Of a stretch of DNA of 64,000 bases, positions 9,654 to 18,680 are shown piece by piece; positions within the stretch are counted from its first letter, which is position 1; each line of letters opens with the position of its first letter. The notes under the pieces were generated by a model that was not told the DNA's origin, did not search any database, and saw nothing but the letters and a program-made list of their open reading frames with translations. The DNA is from Streptomyces sp. SID8374 (GTDB lineage: Bacteria; Actinomycetota; Actinomycetes; Streptomycetales; Streptomycetaceae), in assembly GCF_009865135.1 (NCBI RefSeq), contig NZ_WWGH01000002.1:806001-870000 (forward strand). Direction: 5' to 3'. The translations under genes and the position numbers were made by a program.

Positions 9654-11009
9654 ATGCCCATGGGTCACACGGCCACAGCACAGGCCGGCTCCGGCGGCTT
9701 GACAGCGACCGAGCACCGCCTGGCCAACGGCCTGCGTGTGGTGCTCTCCGAGGACCATCTGACCCCGGTCGCCGCGGTCTGCCTCTGGTACGACGTCGGT
9801 TCGCGCCACGAGGTCAAGGGGCGCACCGGTCTGGCTCACCTCTTCGAGCACCTGATGTTCCAGGGCTCGGGACAGGTCAAGGGGAACGGTCACTTCGAGC
9901 TCGTCCAGGGGGCCGGCGGCTCGCTCAACGGGACGACCAGCTTCGAGCGGACCAACTACTTCGAGACCATGCCCACCCACCAGGTGGAGCTGGCCCTCTG
10001 GCTGGAAGCCGACCGTATGGGCTCCCTCCTCGCCGCCCTCGACGAGGAGTCCATGGAGAACCAGCGCGACGTCGTCAAGAACGAACGGCGCCAGCGCTAC
10101 GACAACGTGCCCTACGGCACCGCGTTCGAGAAGCTCACCGCCCTCGCCTACCCCGAGGGCCACCCGTACCACCACACCCCGATCGGCTCCATGGCCGACC
10201 TGGACGCGGCCACGCTGGAGGACGCCCGCGCGTTCTTCCGTACGTACTACGCGCCCAACAACGCGGTGCTCTCCATCGTCGGGGACATCGACCCCGAGCA
10301 GACCCTCGCCTGGGTCGAGAAGTACTTCGGCTCCATCCCGTCCCACGACGGCAAGCAGCCGCCGCGCGACGGCACCCTGCCCGAGATCATCGGCGAGCAG
10401 CTGCGCGAAGTGGTCCACGAGGAGGTCCCGGCGCGTGCGCTGATGGCCGCCTACCGCCTCCCGCACGACGGCACCCGCGCCTGTGACGCGGCCGACCTGG
10501 CGCTCACCGTGCTCGGCGGCGGCGAGTCCTCCCGGCTGCACAACCGCCTGGTCCGCCGCGACCGTACGGCGGTGGCGGCGGGCTTCGGGCTGCTGCGGCT
10601 CGCCGGGGCGCCCTCGCTGGGCTGGCTGGACGTGAAGACGTCCGGCGGGGTCGAGGTGGAGACGATCGAGGCCGCAGTCGACGAGGAGCTGGCCCGGTTC
10701 GCCGAGGAAGGCCCCAGCCCCGAGGAAATGGAGCGCGCCCAGGCGCAGTTGGAGCGCGAGTGGCTGGACCGGCTGGGGACGGTCGCGGGCCGCGCCGATG
10801 AACTGTGCCGCTACGCGGTCCTGTTCGGCGACCCGCAGCTCGCCCTGAGCGCCGTGGGACGCGTCCTGGACATCACCGCGGAGGAGGTGCGCGCGGCGGC
10901 CCGGGCGGCCCTGCGCCCCGACAACCGGGCGGTGCTGGTCTACGAGCCCATCGAGCCGGCCGAGGATGCCGACGAGGCCACCGACGCGCCCGAGGGGGCG
11001 GACAAGTGA
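9654..11009 (+). CDS. M16-family zinc peptidase (catalytic subunit)
   Basis: 451 residues, the processing-peptidase/insulinase fold. The inverted zinc motif HLFEH (His62, Glu65, His66) and the downstream glutamate in DVVKNERRQR (Glu144) are intact, so the subunit should be catalytically active. No signal peptide is seen, so it is probably cytoplasmic. GAAGGGA sits 7 bp before ATG 9654. The stop overlaps the GTG of a second M16 gene by 4 bp, so the pair probably forms a heterodimer in the manner of mitochondrial processing peptidase. Substrate unknown. Confidence 0.9.
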   Translation: MPMGHTATAQAGSGGLTATEHRLANGLRVVLSEDHLTPVAAVCLWYDVGSRHEVKGRTGLAHLFEHLMFQGSGQVKGNGHFELVQGAGGSLNGTTSFERTNYFETMPTHQVELALWLEADRMGSLLAALDEESMENQRDVVKNERRQRYDNVPYGTAFEKLTALAYPEGHPYHHTPIGSMADLDAATLEDARAFFRTYYAPNNAVLSIVGDIDPEQTLAWVEKYFGSIPSHDGKQPPRDGTLPEIIGEQLREVVHEEVPARALMAAYRLPHDGTRACDAADLALTVLGGGESSRLHNRLVRRDRTAVAAGFGLLRLAGAPSLGWLDVKTSGGVEVETIEAAVDEELARFAEEGPSPEEMERAQAQLEREWLDRLGTVAGRADELCRYAVLFGDPQLALSAVGRVLDITAEEVRAAARAALRPDNRAVLVYEPIEPAEDADEATDAPEGADK

Positions 11010-12406
11010 GCGACGCCGCCGTGACTGGAGTAGCCATGGAGTACCACCCGCAGCCGACCCCGGGCACCGCCCGGCCGTGGGCCTTCCCCGCGCCCGAGCG
11101 CGGCGCCCTGCCCAACGGGCTGACCGTGCTGCGCTGCCACCGCCCCGGCCAGCAGGTCGTGGCCGTGGAGATCTTCCTGGACGCGCCGCTGGACGCCGAG
11201 CCCGAGGGCCTGGACGGCGTGGCCACGATCATGTCGCGCGCGCTCTCCGAGGGCACCGACAAGCACACCGCCGAGGAGTTCGCCGCCGAGCTTGAGCGGT
11301 GCGGCGCCACCCTGGACGCGCACGCCGACCACCCCGGCGTCCGGGTCTCCCTGGAGGTCCCGGCCTCCCGGCTGGCCAAGGCGCTCGGCCTGGTCGCCGA
11401 GGCCCTGCGCGCCCCGGCCTTCGCCGAGAGCGAGATCGAACGGCTCGTCGGCAACCGCCTCGACGAGATCCCGCACGAGCAGGCCAACCCGTCCCGGCGC
11501 GCCGCCAAGCAGCTCTCCAAGGAGCTCTTTCCGGCCACCGCCCGGATGTCCCGCCCGCGACTGGGCACCGAGGAGACCGTGCGGCGGATCGACGCCGCTG
11601 CCGTACGCGCCTTCTTCGACGCCCACGTCCGCCCGGCCACCGCCACGGCGGTCATCGTCGGCGACCTGACCGGCATCGACCTGGACGCCCTGCTCGCCGA
11701 CACCCTCGGCGACTGGTCGGGCAACACGGCCCAGGCCCGCCCGGTCCCGCCGATCACCGCCGACGACACCGGCCGCGTGGTCATCGTGGACCGCCCCGGC
11801 GCGGTCCAGACCCAGCTGCTGATCGGCCGCATCGGCCCGGACCGCCATGAGAGCGTCTGGCCCGCCCAGGTGCTCGGCACCTACTGCCTTGGCGGCACGC
11901 TCACCTCCCGGCTGGACCGGGTGCTGCGCGAGGAGAAGGGCTACACCTACGGCGTACGCGCCTTCGCCCAGGTCCTGCGCTCCACCGGCCCCGACTCGGG
12001 CGGCGCGGCGATGCTCGCCATCAGCGGTTCGGTGGACACCGAGTCCACCGGACCGGCGCTGGAGGACCTCTGGAAGGTCCTGCGGACCCTGGCGGCCGAG
12101 GGGCTGACGGATGCCGAGCGGGAGACGGCCGTGCAGAACCTGGTGGGCGTCGCCCCGCTGAAGTTCGAGACGGCCGCCTCGGTCGCCAGCACCCTGGCCG
12201 ACCAGGTGGAGCAGCACCTCCCCGACGACTACCAGGCCCAGCTGTACGCCCGCCTCGCCGAGACGGGCACCGTGGAGGCGACCGCGGCCGTGGTCAACGC
12301 CTTCCCGGTGGACCGGCTGGTCACGGTCCTCGTGGGCGACGCGGCACAGATCGCGGAGCCGGTGAAGGCGCTCGGCATCGGAGAGGTGACCGTCGTCAGC
12401 GGCTGA
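11006..12406 (+). CDS. M16-family peptidase-like protein (non-catalytic subunit)
   Basis: 466 residues. At the place of HxxEH it has VATIMSRALSEG, so the zinc site is absent. The C-terminal half retains the EEKGYTYGVRA motif, whose Arg/Tyr pair binds substrate in M16 heterodimers. It is therefore the likely partner subunit of the preceding catalytic protein. I took the GTG at 11006, which overlaps the upstream stop as GTGA; ATG 11035 is an alternative start. A strong terminator follows. Confidence 0.88.
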   Translation: MSDAAVTGVAMEYHPQPTPGTARPWAFPAPERGALPNGLTVLRCHRPGQQVVAVEIFLDAPLDAEPEGLDGVATIMSRALSEGTDKHTAEEFAAELERCGATLDAHADHPGVRVSLEVPASRLAKALGLVAEALRAPAFAESEIERLVGNRLDEIPHEQANPSRRAAKQLSKELFPATARMSRPRLGTEETVRRIDAAAVRAFFDAHVRPATATAVIVGDLTGIDLDALLADTLGDWSGNTAQARPVPPITADDTGRVVIVDRPGAVQTQLLIGRIGPDRHESVWPAQVLGTYCLGGTLTSRLDRVLREEKGYTYGVRAFAQVLRSTGPDSGGAAMLAISGSVDTESTGPALEDLWKVLRTLAAEGLTDAERETAVQNLVGVAPLKFETAASVASTLADQVEQHLPDDYQAQLYARLAETGTVEATAAVVNAFPVDRLVTVLVGDAAQIAEPVKALGIGEVTVVSG

Positions 12407-12433
12407 CACCGCGTCGGCACACACCAGGACGAA

Positions 12434-12469
12434 GAGGACCCCGGCGGAGCTTCAGCCGCCGGGGTCCTC
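12434..12469 (+). terminator. Terminator after the M16 pair
   Basis: Perfect 14-bp inverted repeat, GAGGACCCCGGCGG with its complement, around an 8-base loop, followed by TGTTTGT. Confidence 0.85.
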
Positions 12470-12634
12470 CTGTTTGTCCGTTAAGTGCGGTTACTTCACC
12501 TTGTTGTGAATCGCCGCTGTCTGTCCTGTGGGATGCGCGACAAATCCGCCTGTCCGTTTGGTGATGGGAAGTCGCCTTGTCTAGCGTCGGCCCGGCTGTC
12601 CGTCACCCGTATGCCGCACCCGCGGCGCCGGGCA

Positions 12635-12795
12635 GCGATCGCCGAGTCCCCGTCAGGCGCGAGCCTGGGGAGCCGGGGACCCACGCAGTCCCTGGGGTGA
12701 ATCGGATCCCCGTGCCGTGACCCGGCGCGGAGCTCCGTAGGAGACCTTCCTGCTCCGAACCCGTCAGCTAACCCGGTAGGCGAGAAGGAAGGAAA
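12635..12795 (+). promoter_or_regulatory. c-di-AMP (ydaO/yuaA-type) riboswitch
   Basis: The leader of the M23 peptidase gene carries the conserved blocks of this class: GGGGAGCCGGGGACCC (12667-12682), GGGGTGAATC (12694-12703), then CCGAACCCGTCAGCTAACC and GGTAGGCGAGAAGG near 12755-12788. The last block reaches close to the ribosome binding site. In Streptomyces such riboswitches control cell-wall hydrolase genes, where high c-di-AMP lowers expression. End points are approximate. Confidence 0.88.
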
Positions 12796-12809
12796 GGATC
12801 AGCCCCTCC

Positions 12810-13625
12810 ATGGCGTTCACCCGCCCCACCGGGAAGCACCGTGCCCCGAGCCGCCTGACGCGCCGCAGCGCCCAGGTCGCCGGCGTCGCGGCCCTGGCCA
12901 CCACCGGCGTCCTCGGCTCCCTGGCCTCCCCGGCCGCCGCAGCCGACTCCGAGGCCCCCAAGGTCGCCGAGACCGGACTCACCCAGGCCATCGCCCTCGA
13001 CGCCACGCTCGCCGAGCAGATCGACGCCCAGGCCCAGGCACAGCACCAGCAGGCCGAAGCGATCGCCAGGGCGAAGGCCAAGGCCGCCGCCGAGGCCAAG
13101 GCCGAGGCCGCGAAGGCCAAGGCGAAGGCGGAGGCCCTGCGCAAGGCCGAGGCCCGCGCCAAGGAGGTCCGCGAGGAGAAGGCCCGGGCCGCCCGCGCCG
13201 CCGAGCGCGCCCGCCTCAACGCCTTCCACCTCCCGGTCGCCGGCTCGTACGTCACCACCGGCTACAAGTCCGGCGGCGCCCTCTGGTCCTCCGGCAGCCA
13301 CTCCGGCGTGGACTTCCGCGCCGCCTCCGGCAGCTCCGTCGTCGCGGTCGGCGCCGGTACGGTCGTCGAGGCCGGCTGGGGCGGCGCGTACGGCAACAAC
13401 ATCGTGCTCCGGATGACGGACGGCACGTACACCCAGTACGGCCACCTCTCCTCGATCGGCGTCTCCGTCGGCCAGAGCGTCACCTCCGGCCAGCAGATCG
13501 GCCTCTCCGGCTCCACCGGCAACTCCACCGGCCCGCACCTCCACTTCGAGGCCCGGACCACCCCGGAGTACGGCTCGGACATGGACCCGGTCGCCTACCT
13601 GCGCTCGCACGGCGTGAACGTCTGA
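12810..13625 (+). CDS. Secreted M23 (LytM) peptidoglycan endopeptidase
   Basis: 271 residues. A signal peptide (basic start, hydrophobic core around 22-38, cut after SPAAAA) is followed by an Ala/Lys/Glu-rich coiled coil (about 70-135) and a C-terminal LytM domain. Zinc ligands are in SHSGVDF and GPHLHFE, with YGHLSS between. It should act in the cell wall, cleaving peptide cross-links; the coiled coil probably positions the domain or is autoinhibitory. AGGAAAGGA precedes the ATG. The riboswitch upstream ties it to c-di-AMP, which fits osmotic control of the wall. Confidence 0.92.
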   Translation: MAFTRPTGKHRAPSRLTRRSAQVAGVAALATTGVLGSLASPAAAADSEAPKVAETGLTQAIALDATLAEQIDAQAQAQHQQAEAIARAKAKAAAEAKAEAAKAKAKAEALRKAEARAKEVREEKARAARAAERARLNAFHLPVAGSYVTTGYKSGGALWSSGSHSGVDFRAASGSSVVAVGAGTVVEAGWGGAYGNNIVLRMTDGTYTQYGHLSSIGVSVGQSVTSGQQIGLSGSTGNSTGPHLHFEARTTPEYGSDMDPVAYLRSHGVNV

Positions 13626-13649
13626 CCCCACCGCGCGCGACCTCGCCAC

Positions 13650-13682
13650 CCGAAGGCCCCGGCTCCCCGCCGGGGCCTTCGG
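13650..13682 (+). terminator. Terminator after the M23 peptidase
   Basis: Perfect 13-bp stem CCGAAGGCCCCGG / CCGGGGCCTTCGG with a 7-base loop, 25 bp after the stop codon. Confidence 0.85.
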
Positions 13683-13847
13683 CATGCGCCGGGAAAGCCC
13701 CGTACCGCGCCCCGCCACTCCCGAGCCTTGGCCAGAAGATATCCATCAATTCCGGCCTGCCATCGGAAATTCCGGCAGATTGCAATAGAGTCACGGAACA
13801 GGCGTCGGCCGGCCGCGTTTCGCGGGGATTAAGGCGGAGGTTCGGAC

Positions 13848-14555
13848 ATGCGCATTCCCGCGCATTCGGTATGCACGGCAATCCGTGACGACATCGTCTC
13901 CGGTGTCTACGAGCGCGGCAGCCGCCTCACCGAGGAGCTGCTGGCACGGCGGTACGGGGTCTCCCGCGTCCCGGTGCGCGAGGCGCTGCGCACCCTGGAG
14001 TCCGAGGGCTTCGTCGTCACCCGCAGGCACGCCGGGGCCTGTGTCGCCGAGCCCACCGAGCAGGAGGCCGCCGACCTGCTGGAGGTGCGGATGCTGCTGG
14101 AGCCGCTCGGCGCCGCCCGGGCCGCCCAGCGCCGTACGGAGGCCCACCTCAAGGTGCTCCGCGGGCTGGTCAGGCTGGGCCAGGAGCGGGCCCGGCGGGG
14201 CGAGGGGGAGGATCTGCGGTCGCTGGGCGGCTGGTTCCACGAGACCCTCGCCCAGGCCTCCGACAGCCCCGGCCTGATCGCCCTGCTCACCCAGCTCAGA
14301 CACAAGGTCGCCTGGATGTACGCCGTGGAGCAGCCGGCCCGCCCGGTCGACTCCTGGGCCGAGCACGGGGCCATCGTGGACGCGGTGGCGCGCGGCGACG
14401 CGGAACGGGCCAGGGCGCTGACCGCCCAGCATGCGGAACGGGCCGCCGGGGCGCACCGGCTGCGCCGCCCGGACCGCCCCGGCCGGCGCGCGGCACCCCC
14501 GCCCCGGGTGAGTTCTTTGCAACACGGCGTAAACATCGCGGGTGTCCGCCATTAA
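13848..14555 (+). CDS. GntR-family regulator, FadR (FCD) subfamily
   Basis: 235 residues. The N-terminal winged HTH spans residues 5-65 (AIRDDIVSGVYERGSRLTEE, ARRYGVSRVPVREALRTLE). The all-helical FCD effector domain follows to about residue 205; its candidate metal/ligand histidines include WFHETLAQ and WAEHGAIV. The tail after 205 is basic and disordered. FCD regulators usually respond to organic acids, but no enzyme operon adjoins, so its regulon cannot be named. AAGGCGGAGG precedes the ATG. It converges on the ptsH gene. Confidence 0.88.
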   Translation: MRIPAHSVCTAIRDDIVSGVYERGSRLTEELLARRYGVSRVPVREALRTLESEGFVVTRRHAGACVAEPTEQEAADLLEVRMLLEPLGAARAAQRRTEAHLKVLRGLVRLGQERARRGEGEDLRSLGGWFHETLAQASDSPGLIALLTQLRHKVAWMYAVEQPARPVDSWAEHGAIVDAVARGDAERARALTAQHAERAAGAHRLRRPDRPGRRAAPPPRVSSLQHGVNIAGVRH

Positions 14556-14657
14556 CAAGGACGCCGTATACAAAGAGAAGTAATTGCCGAGGGCTTTATT
14601 CGCGCTGCCCGAATTAAGTGGTGACTGGCCGCTGTATCGGCGCCGTGAATAACGAAA

Positions 14658-14690
14658 GAGCCGTGGCCCCCTTCAGGGGAACCACGGCTC
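14658..14690. terminator. Bidirectional terminator between GntR gene and ptsH
   Basis: GAGCCGTGG / CCACGGCTC arms with a second inner pairing CCCC/GGGG. On the minus strand the stem is followed by TTTCGTT, so it best serves ptsH. Confidence 0.8.
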
Positions 14691-14722
14691 AAGTCCGTCG
14701 CCGTTGTACGGCCCGGGGATCG

Positions 14723-15004
14723 TCAGACGGTCTCGGGAAGCTCTTCGAGACCCTCGGCGACCAGCTTCGCCAGACGGTCCAGAGCGGCCTCGGCGTCATC
14801 CGCGTCGGACGCGAGCACGATCTCCTCGCCACCCTGCGCGCCCAGACCCAGCACCGCGAGCATGGAGGCGGCGTTGACCGGGTTGCCGTCGGCCTTGGCG
14901 ATCGTCACGGGGACGCCGGAGGCCGTGGCGGCACGGACGAAGATGGAAGCGGGGCGGGCGTGCAGGCCCTCGGCCCAACCGACGTTTACGCGGCGCTCAG
15001 CCAT
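14723..15004 (-). CDS. ptsH: Phosphocarrier protein HPr
   Basis: 93 residues, the usual HPr size. The active-site motif GLHARPAS places His15 for phosphorylation by enzyme I and transfer to EII permeases. NAASMLAVL holds Ser47, equivalent to the regulatory serine of low-GC bacteria, though actinomycetes are not known to use it in the same way. No ptsI or EII gene is next to it. ATG 15004 gives MAERRVNVGWAEGLH, which sets His at 15; the five codons upstream are not needed. Confidence 0.95.
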   Translation of the reverse strand: MAERRVNVGWAEGLHARPASIFVRAATASGVPVTIAKADGNPVNAASMLAVLGLGAQGGEEIVLASDADDAEAALDRLAKLVAEGLEELPETV

Positions 15005-15165
15005 GGTTCTGCCCTTCACATATCAACGGTTGTCTAGACCAGTCTCTCATGCGGTGCGTACTGCTGTGCCCGGCCTCCCCTCCGACAAGCCCCTGTCCCG
15101 GCCGTCCTCAGACTGCCCCGGTACCGATCCCTCCGCGACCGGGATGTCGGCCGTAGGCTTTGCCC

Positions 15166-18042
15166 ATGGAGCCCAAGCCGGAGCTAAGTCCGCATCACGC
15201 GTACCCCGACCACTGGGAAGCGGACGTGGTGCTCCGCGACGGTGGCACCGCGCGCATCAGGCCGATCACCACGGACGATGCCGAGCGGCTGGTCAGCTTC
15301 TACGAGCAGGTCTCCGACGAGTCGAAGTATTACCGGTTCTTCGCCCCGTACCCCCGCCTGTCCGACCGGGACGTGCACCGCTTCACCCATCACGACTACG
15401 TCGACCGGGTGGGACTGGCCGTCACGATCGGCGGCGAGTTCATCGGCACCGTCCGCTACGACCGCATCAACGAACAGGGCAGGCCCGCCTCCGCCCCCGC
15501 CGACGAGGCCGAGGTCGCCTTCCTCGTCCAGGACGCCCACCAGGGCCGCGGAGTCGCCTCGGCGCTGCTCGAACACATCGCCGCCGTCGCCCGCGAGCGC
15601 GGCATCCGCCGCTTCGCCGCCGAGGTGCTCCCCGCCAACAACAAGATGATCAAGGTGTTCCGGGACGCCGGCTACACCCAGCGGCGCAGCTTCGAGGACG
15701 GCTCCGTCCACCTCACCCTCGACCTCGAACCCACCGAGAAGTCCCTCGCCGTCCAGCGCGGCCGCGAGCAGCGCGCCGAGGCCCGCTCGGTCCAGCGCCT
15801 GCTGGCCCCCGGCTCCGTCGCGGTGATCGGCACCGGCCGCACACCCGGGGGAGTGGGCCGCACGGTCCTGCGCAACCTCCTCGCCGCGGGCTTCACCGGC
15901 CGCACCTACGCCGTGAACCGCGCCTTCGACGAGGGCCTGGCCACCCTCGACGGGGTCCCCGCCCACCGCTCGCTCGGCGAGATCGACGAGCAGGTGGACC
16001 TGGCCGTCATCGCGGTCCCCGCCCACCGGGTCCCCGAGGCCGTCGCGGACTGCGGCGAGCACGGCGTCCAGGGCCTCGTCGTCCTCTCCGCCGGATACGC
16101 CGAGCGGGGCTCGGCCGGGCGCGAGCTCCAGCGCGAACTGGTCCGCCAGGCCCGCTCGTACGGCATGCGCATCATCGGCCCCAACGCCTTCGGCATCATC
16201 AACACTGCCGAATCCGTCCGGCTCAACGCCTCCCTCGCCCCCGAGTCGCCCGCGCGCGGCCGGATCGGCCTGTTCACCCAGTCCGGCGCGATCGGCATCG
16301 CCCTGCTCTCCGGCCTCCACCGGCGGGGCGCGGGCCTCTCCTCGTTCATCTCGGCGGGCAACCGGGCCGATGTCTCCGGCAACGACTTCCTCCAGTATTC
16401 GTTCGAGGACCCGGACACCGACGTCGCCCTCCTCTACCTCGAATCGCTCGGCAACCCCCGCAAGTTCACCCGCCTCGCCCGCCGCACCGCCGCCCTGAAG
16501 CCCGTCGTCGTGGTGAAGGGCGCCCGGCACAGCGGCACCAACCCGCCCGGCCACGCCGTCCCCGTCAGCCGCATCCCCGACGCCACCGTCTCCGCCCTGA
16601 TGCGGCAGGCGGGCGTGATCCGGGTCGACACGGTGACCGAGATGGTGGACGCCGGGCTGCTCCTGGCCGGTCAGCCGCTCCCGGCCGGGCCCCGGGTCGC
16701 GATCCTCGGCAACTCCGAGTCCCTCGGCCTCCTCACGTACGACGCCTGCCTCGCCGAGGGGCTCCGCCCGCGCCCGCCGATCGACCTCACCACGGCCGCG
16801 TCCCCGCAGGACTTCAAGGACGCGCTGGCCGAGGCGCTCGCCGACGGGACCTGCGACGCCGTGATCGTCACCGCCATCCCGTGGGTGGGGGAGAACGGCG
16901 AGGCCGAGACCGGTGACGGCGAGGTGCTGGCCGCCGCCCTGCACGGTGCCGCGGCCAAGAGCCCCGCCAAGCCCGTCGCCGTCGTCCATGTGGAGATCGG
17001 CGGCCTCGCGGAGGCCCTGGCCGCCGCGAGCAGCACGGCCGCACCCCGCACCCGGCCCACCACGCTCGCCGCGCAGCCCCACGGCCCGTCGGGAGCGCCC
17101 GCCCCCACGGAGACCGCACCCCGGGAAGCCGGGGAAGCCGAAGGGGCCGAGGCTCCCGCCCGCCCCGGCCGCATCCCCGCCTACCCCGCCGCCGAACGGG
17201 CCGTACGGGCGATGGCCGAGGCCGTGAAGTACGCCCAGTGGCGGCGCCAGGCGGCCACCCCCGGCAAGGTGCCCGAGTTCCTGGACGAGACCACCGACGA
17301 GCCCGGCACCGCCGCCCTGATCGACACCCTGCTCGGCGCCACCCCCGACCCGCGCGGCCGCTCCCTCTCCCACGACGAGGCCCGCGAGCTGCTCGGCCGC
17401 TACGGCATCCCCGTACGCCCCACGCTCCCCGCCCCGGACCCCGAGGCAGCGGTGGCGGCGGCCGCCCGCCTCGGCTACCCGGTGGCGCTGAAGACCACCG
17501 CACCCCACCTGCGCCACCGCGCCGACCTCGGCGGCGTACGGCTGGACCTCGCGGACGAGGACGCCCTGCGCCGGGCGTACGGGGAGTTCACCGAGCTGCT
17601 CGGCAGGCCCGCCGAACTCCTCCCGGTCGTCCAGTCCATGGCCCCGCGCGGTGTGGACACGGTCCTGCGGGCCTCCATCGACGCCGCCGCCGGGGCCGTC
17701 CTCTCCTTCGGCCTGGCGGGCGCCCCCTCCGAGCTGCTCGGCGACACCGCGCACCGGCTGGTCCCGGTCACCGACCGCGACGCCGCCGAGCTGATCCGGT
17801 CGATCAAGGCGGCTCCGGTCCTCTTCGGCTGGCGCGGCTCGGCCCCCGTCGACACCCCGGCCCTGGAGGAGCTGCTGCTGCGGCTCTCCCGGCTGGTCGA
17901 CGACCACCCCGAAGTGGTCTCCGTGGCGCTGGAACCGGTGGTCGTGGCCCCCCAGGGCCTCACCGTGCTCGGCGCGAGCGTCCGCCTCGCCCCGCCGCCC
18001 CCGCGCGGCGACCTGGGCCCCCGCCGCCTCCCGAACTACTGA
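15166..18042 (+). CDS. Pat-type protein lysine acetyltransferase: GNAT fused to NDP-forming acyl-CoA synthetase module
   Basis: 958 residues. The GNAT domain comes first (about 10-185: IRPITTDDAERLVSFYEQ, then AHQGRGVASALLEHI, the acetyl-CoA loop). Next come a CoA-binding Rossmann domain (about 205-330: VAVIGTGRTPGGVGRTVLRN), a succinyl-CoA ligase-like domain (about 335-620, IIGPNAFGIINT), a disordered Ala/Pro linker (about 620-680) and a C-terminal ATP-grasp (about 725-950). Relatives such as Pat of Salmonella acetylate acyl-CoA synthetases to switch them off; there the GNAT sits at the C-terminus, whereas here it is N-terminal. ATG 15166 follows GTAGG. Confidence 0.88.
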   Translation: MEPKPELSPHHAYPDHWEADVVLRDGGTARIRPITTDDAERLVSFYEQVSDESKYYRFFAPYPRLSDRDVHRFTHHDYVDRVGLAVTIGGEFIGTVRYDRINEQGRPASAPADEAEVAFLVQDAHQGRGVASALLEHIAAVARERGIRRFAAEVLPANNKMIKVFRDAGYTQRRSFEDGSVHLTLDLEPTEKSLAVQRGREQRAEARSVQRLLAPGSVAVIGTGRTPGGVGRTVLRNLLAAGFTGRTYAVNRAFDEGLATLDGVPAHRSLGEIDEQVDLAVIAVPAHRVPEAVADCGEHGVQGLVVLSAGYAERGSAGRELQRELVRQARSYGMRIIGPNAFGIINTAESVRLNASLAPESPARGRIGLFTQSGAIGIALLSGLHRRGAGLSSFISAGNRADVSGNDFLQYSFEDPDTDVALLYLESLGNPRKFTRLARRTAALKPVVVVKGARHSGTNPPGHAVPVSRIPDATVSALMRQAGVIRVDTVTEMVDAGLLLAGQPLPAGPRVAILGNSESLGLLTYDACLAEGLRPRPPIDLTTAASPQDFKDALAEALADGTCDAVIVTAIPWVGENGEAETGDGEVLAAALHGAAAKSPAKPVAVVHVEIGGLAEALAAASSTAAPRTRPTTLAAQPHGPSGAPAPTETAPREAGEAEGAEAPARPGRIPAYPAAERAVRAMAEAVKYAQWRRQAATPGKVPEFLDETTDEPGTAALIDTLLGATPDPRGRSLSHDEARELLGRYGIPVRPTLPAPDPEAAVAAAARLGYPVALKTTAPHLRHRADLGGVRLDLADEDALRRAYGEFTELLGRPAELLPVVQSMAPRGVDTVLRASIDAAAGAVLSFGLAGAPSELLGDTAHRLVPVTDRDAAELIRSIKAAPVLFGWRGSAPVDTPALEELLLRLSRLVDDHPEVVSVALEPVVVAPQGLTVLGASVRLAPPPPRGDLGPRRLPNY

Positions 18043-18083
18043 CAGGTCCCAGGCAGCCACCGGCCCCCCGTAGGATGGTGCAC

Positions 18084-18680
18084 ATGGCAAAGACCGGTAC
18101 GACGACCCAGGGGCTGCGCGCGGCGATCGAGCGCAGCGGCTACTACCCGGCCCTCGTGGCCGAGGCGGTCGAGGCCGCCGTCGGCGGGGAGCCGGTCGCC
18201 TCGTACCTGGTCCATCAGGAGACCACGTTCGACTCCAACGAGGTCCGCCGCCATGCCACGGTCCTCGTCCTGACGGAGAACCGCTTCATCGTCAGCCACA
18301 CCGACGAGCAGGCCGCCGACACCAGCTCCCCGACGCCGTACGCCACCACCTCCACGGAGTCGGTCAAGCTGGACCGGATCTCCTCCGTCGTGGTCAGCCG
18401 TGTGGTGGCCAACCCGGAGAAGTACGTCGCGGGCACGCTGCCCCGCGAGGTCGTCCTCACCATCGGCTGGGGCGCGGTCTCCCGGATCGACCTGGAGCCC
18501 GCCGCCTGCGGCGACGCCAACTGCGAGGCAGACCACGGCTACACGGGCAGCTCCACCGCCGACGACCTGAGCCTGCGCGTCAGCGAGGCCGGTGACGGTC
18601 CCGACGCCGTCCGCCAGACCCTCGCCTTCGCCCAGTCGCTCTCCGAGGCCACGGCCGCCACCGCCGCGACCGGCCGGTGA
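18084..18680 (+). CDS. Conserved actinobacterial protein, DUF5998-like
   Basis: 198 residues, soluble, no signal peptide. It starts with TGLRAAIERSGYYP-like helix and has a conserved LVHQETTFDSNEVRRHATVL segment, a strand-rich middle (LTENRFIVSHTDE) and two closely spaced cysteines (CGDANC). It matches what I recall of DUF5998, which has no assigned role. Two ATGs are near: GTAGGA is well placed for 18084. Its stop overlaps the start of the next gene, so the two are coupled. Confidence 0.75.
   Translation: MAKTGTTTQGLRAAIERSGYYPALVAEAVEAAVGGEPVASYLVHQETTFDSNEVRRHATVLVLTENRFIVSHTDEQAADTSSPTPYATTSTESVKLDRISSVVVSRVVANPEKYVAGTLPREVVLTIGWGAVSRIDLEPAACGDANCEADHGYTGSSTADDLSLRVSEAGDGPDAVRQTLAFAQSLSEATAATAATGR

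Noticed and set aside
12495-12510. TTCAC-N6-GTGAA inverted repeat upstream of the riboswitch
   Set aside because: Short arms, no known match and far from a defined promoter; could be chance.
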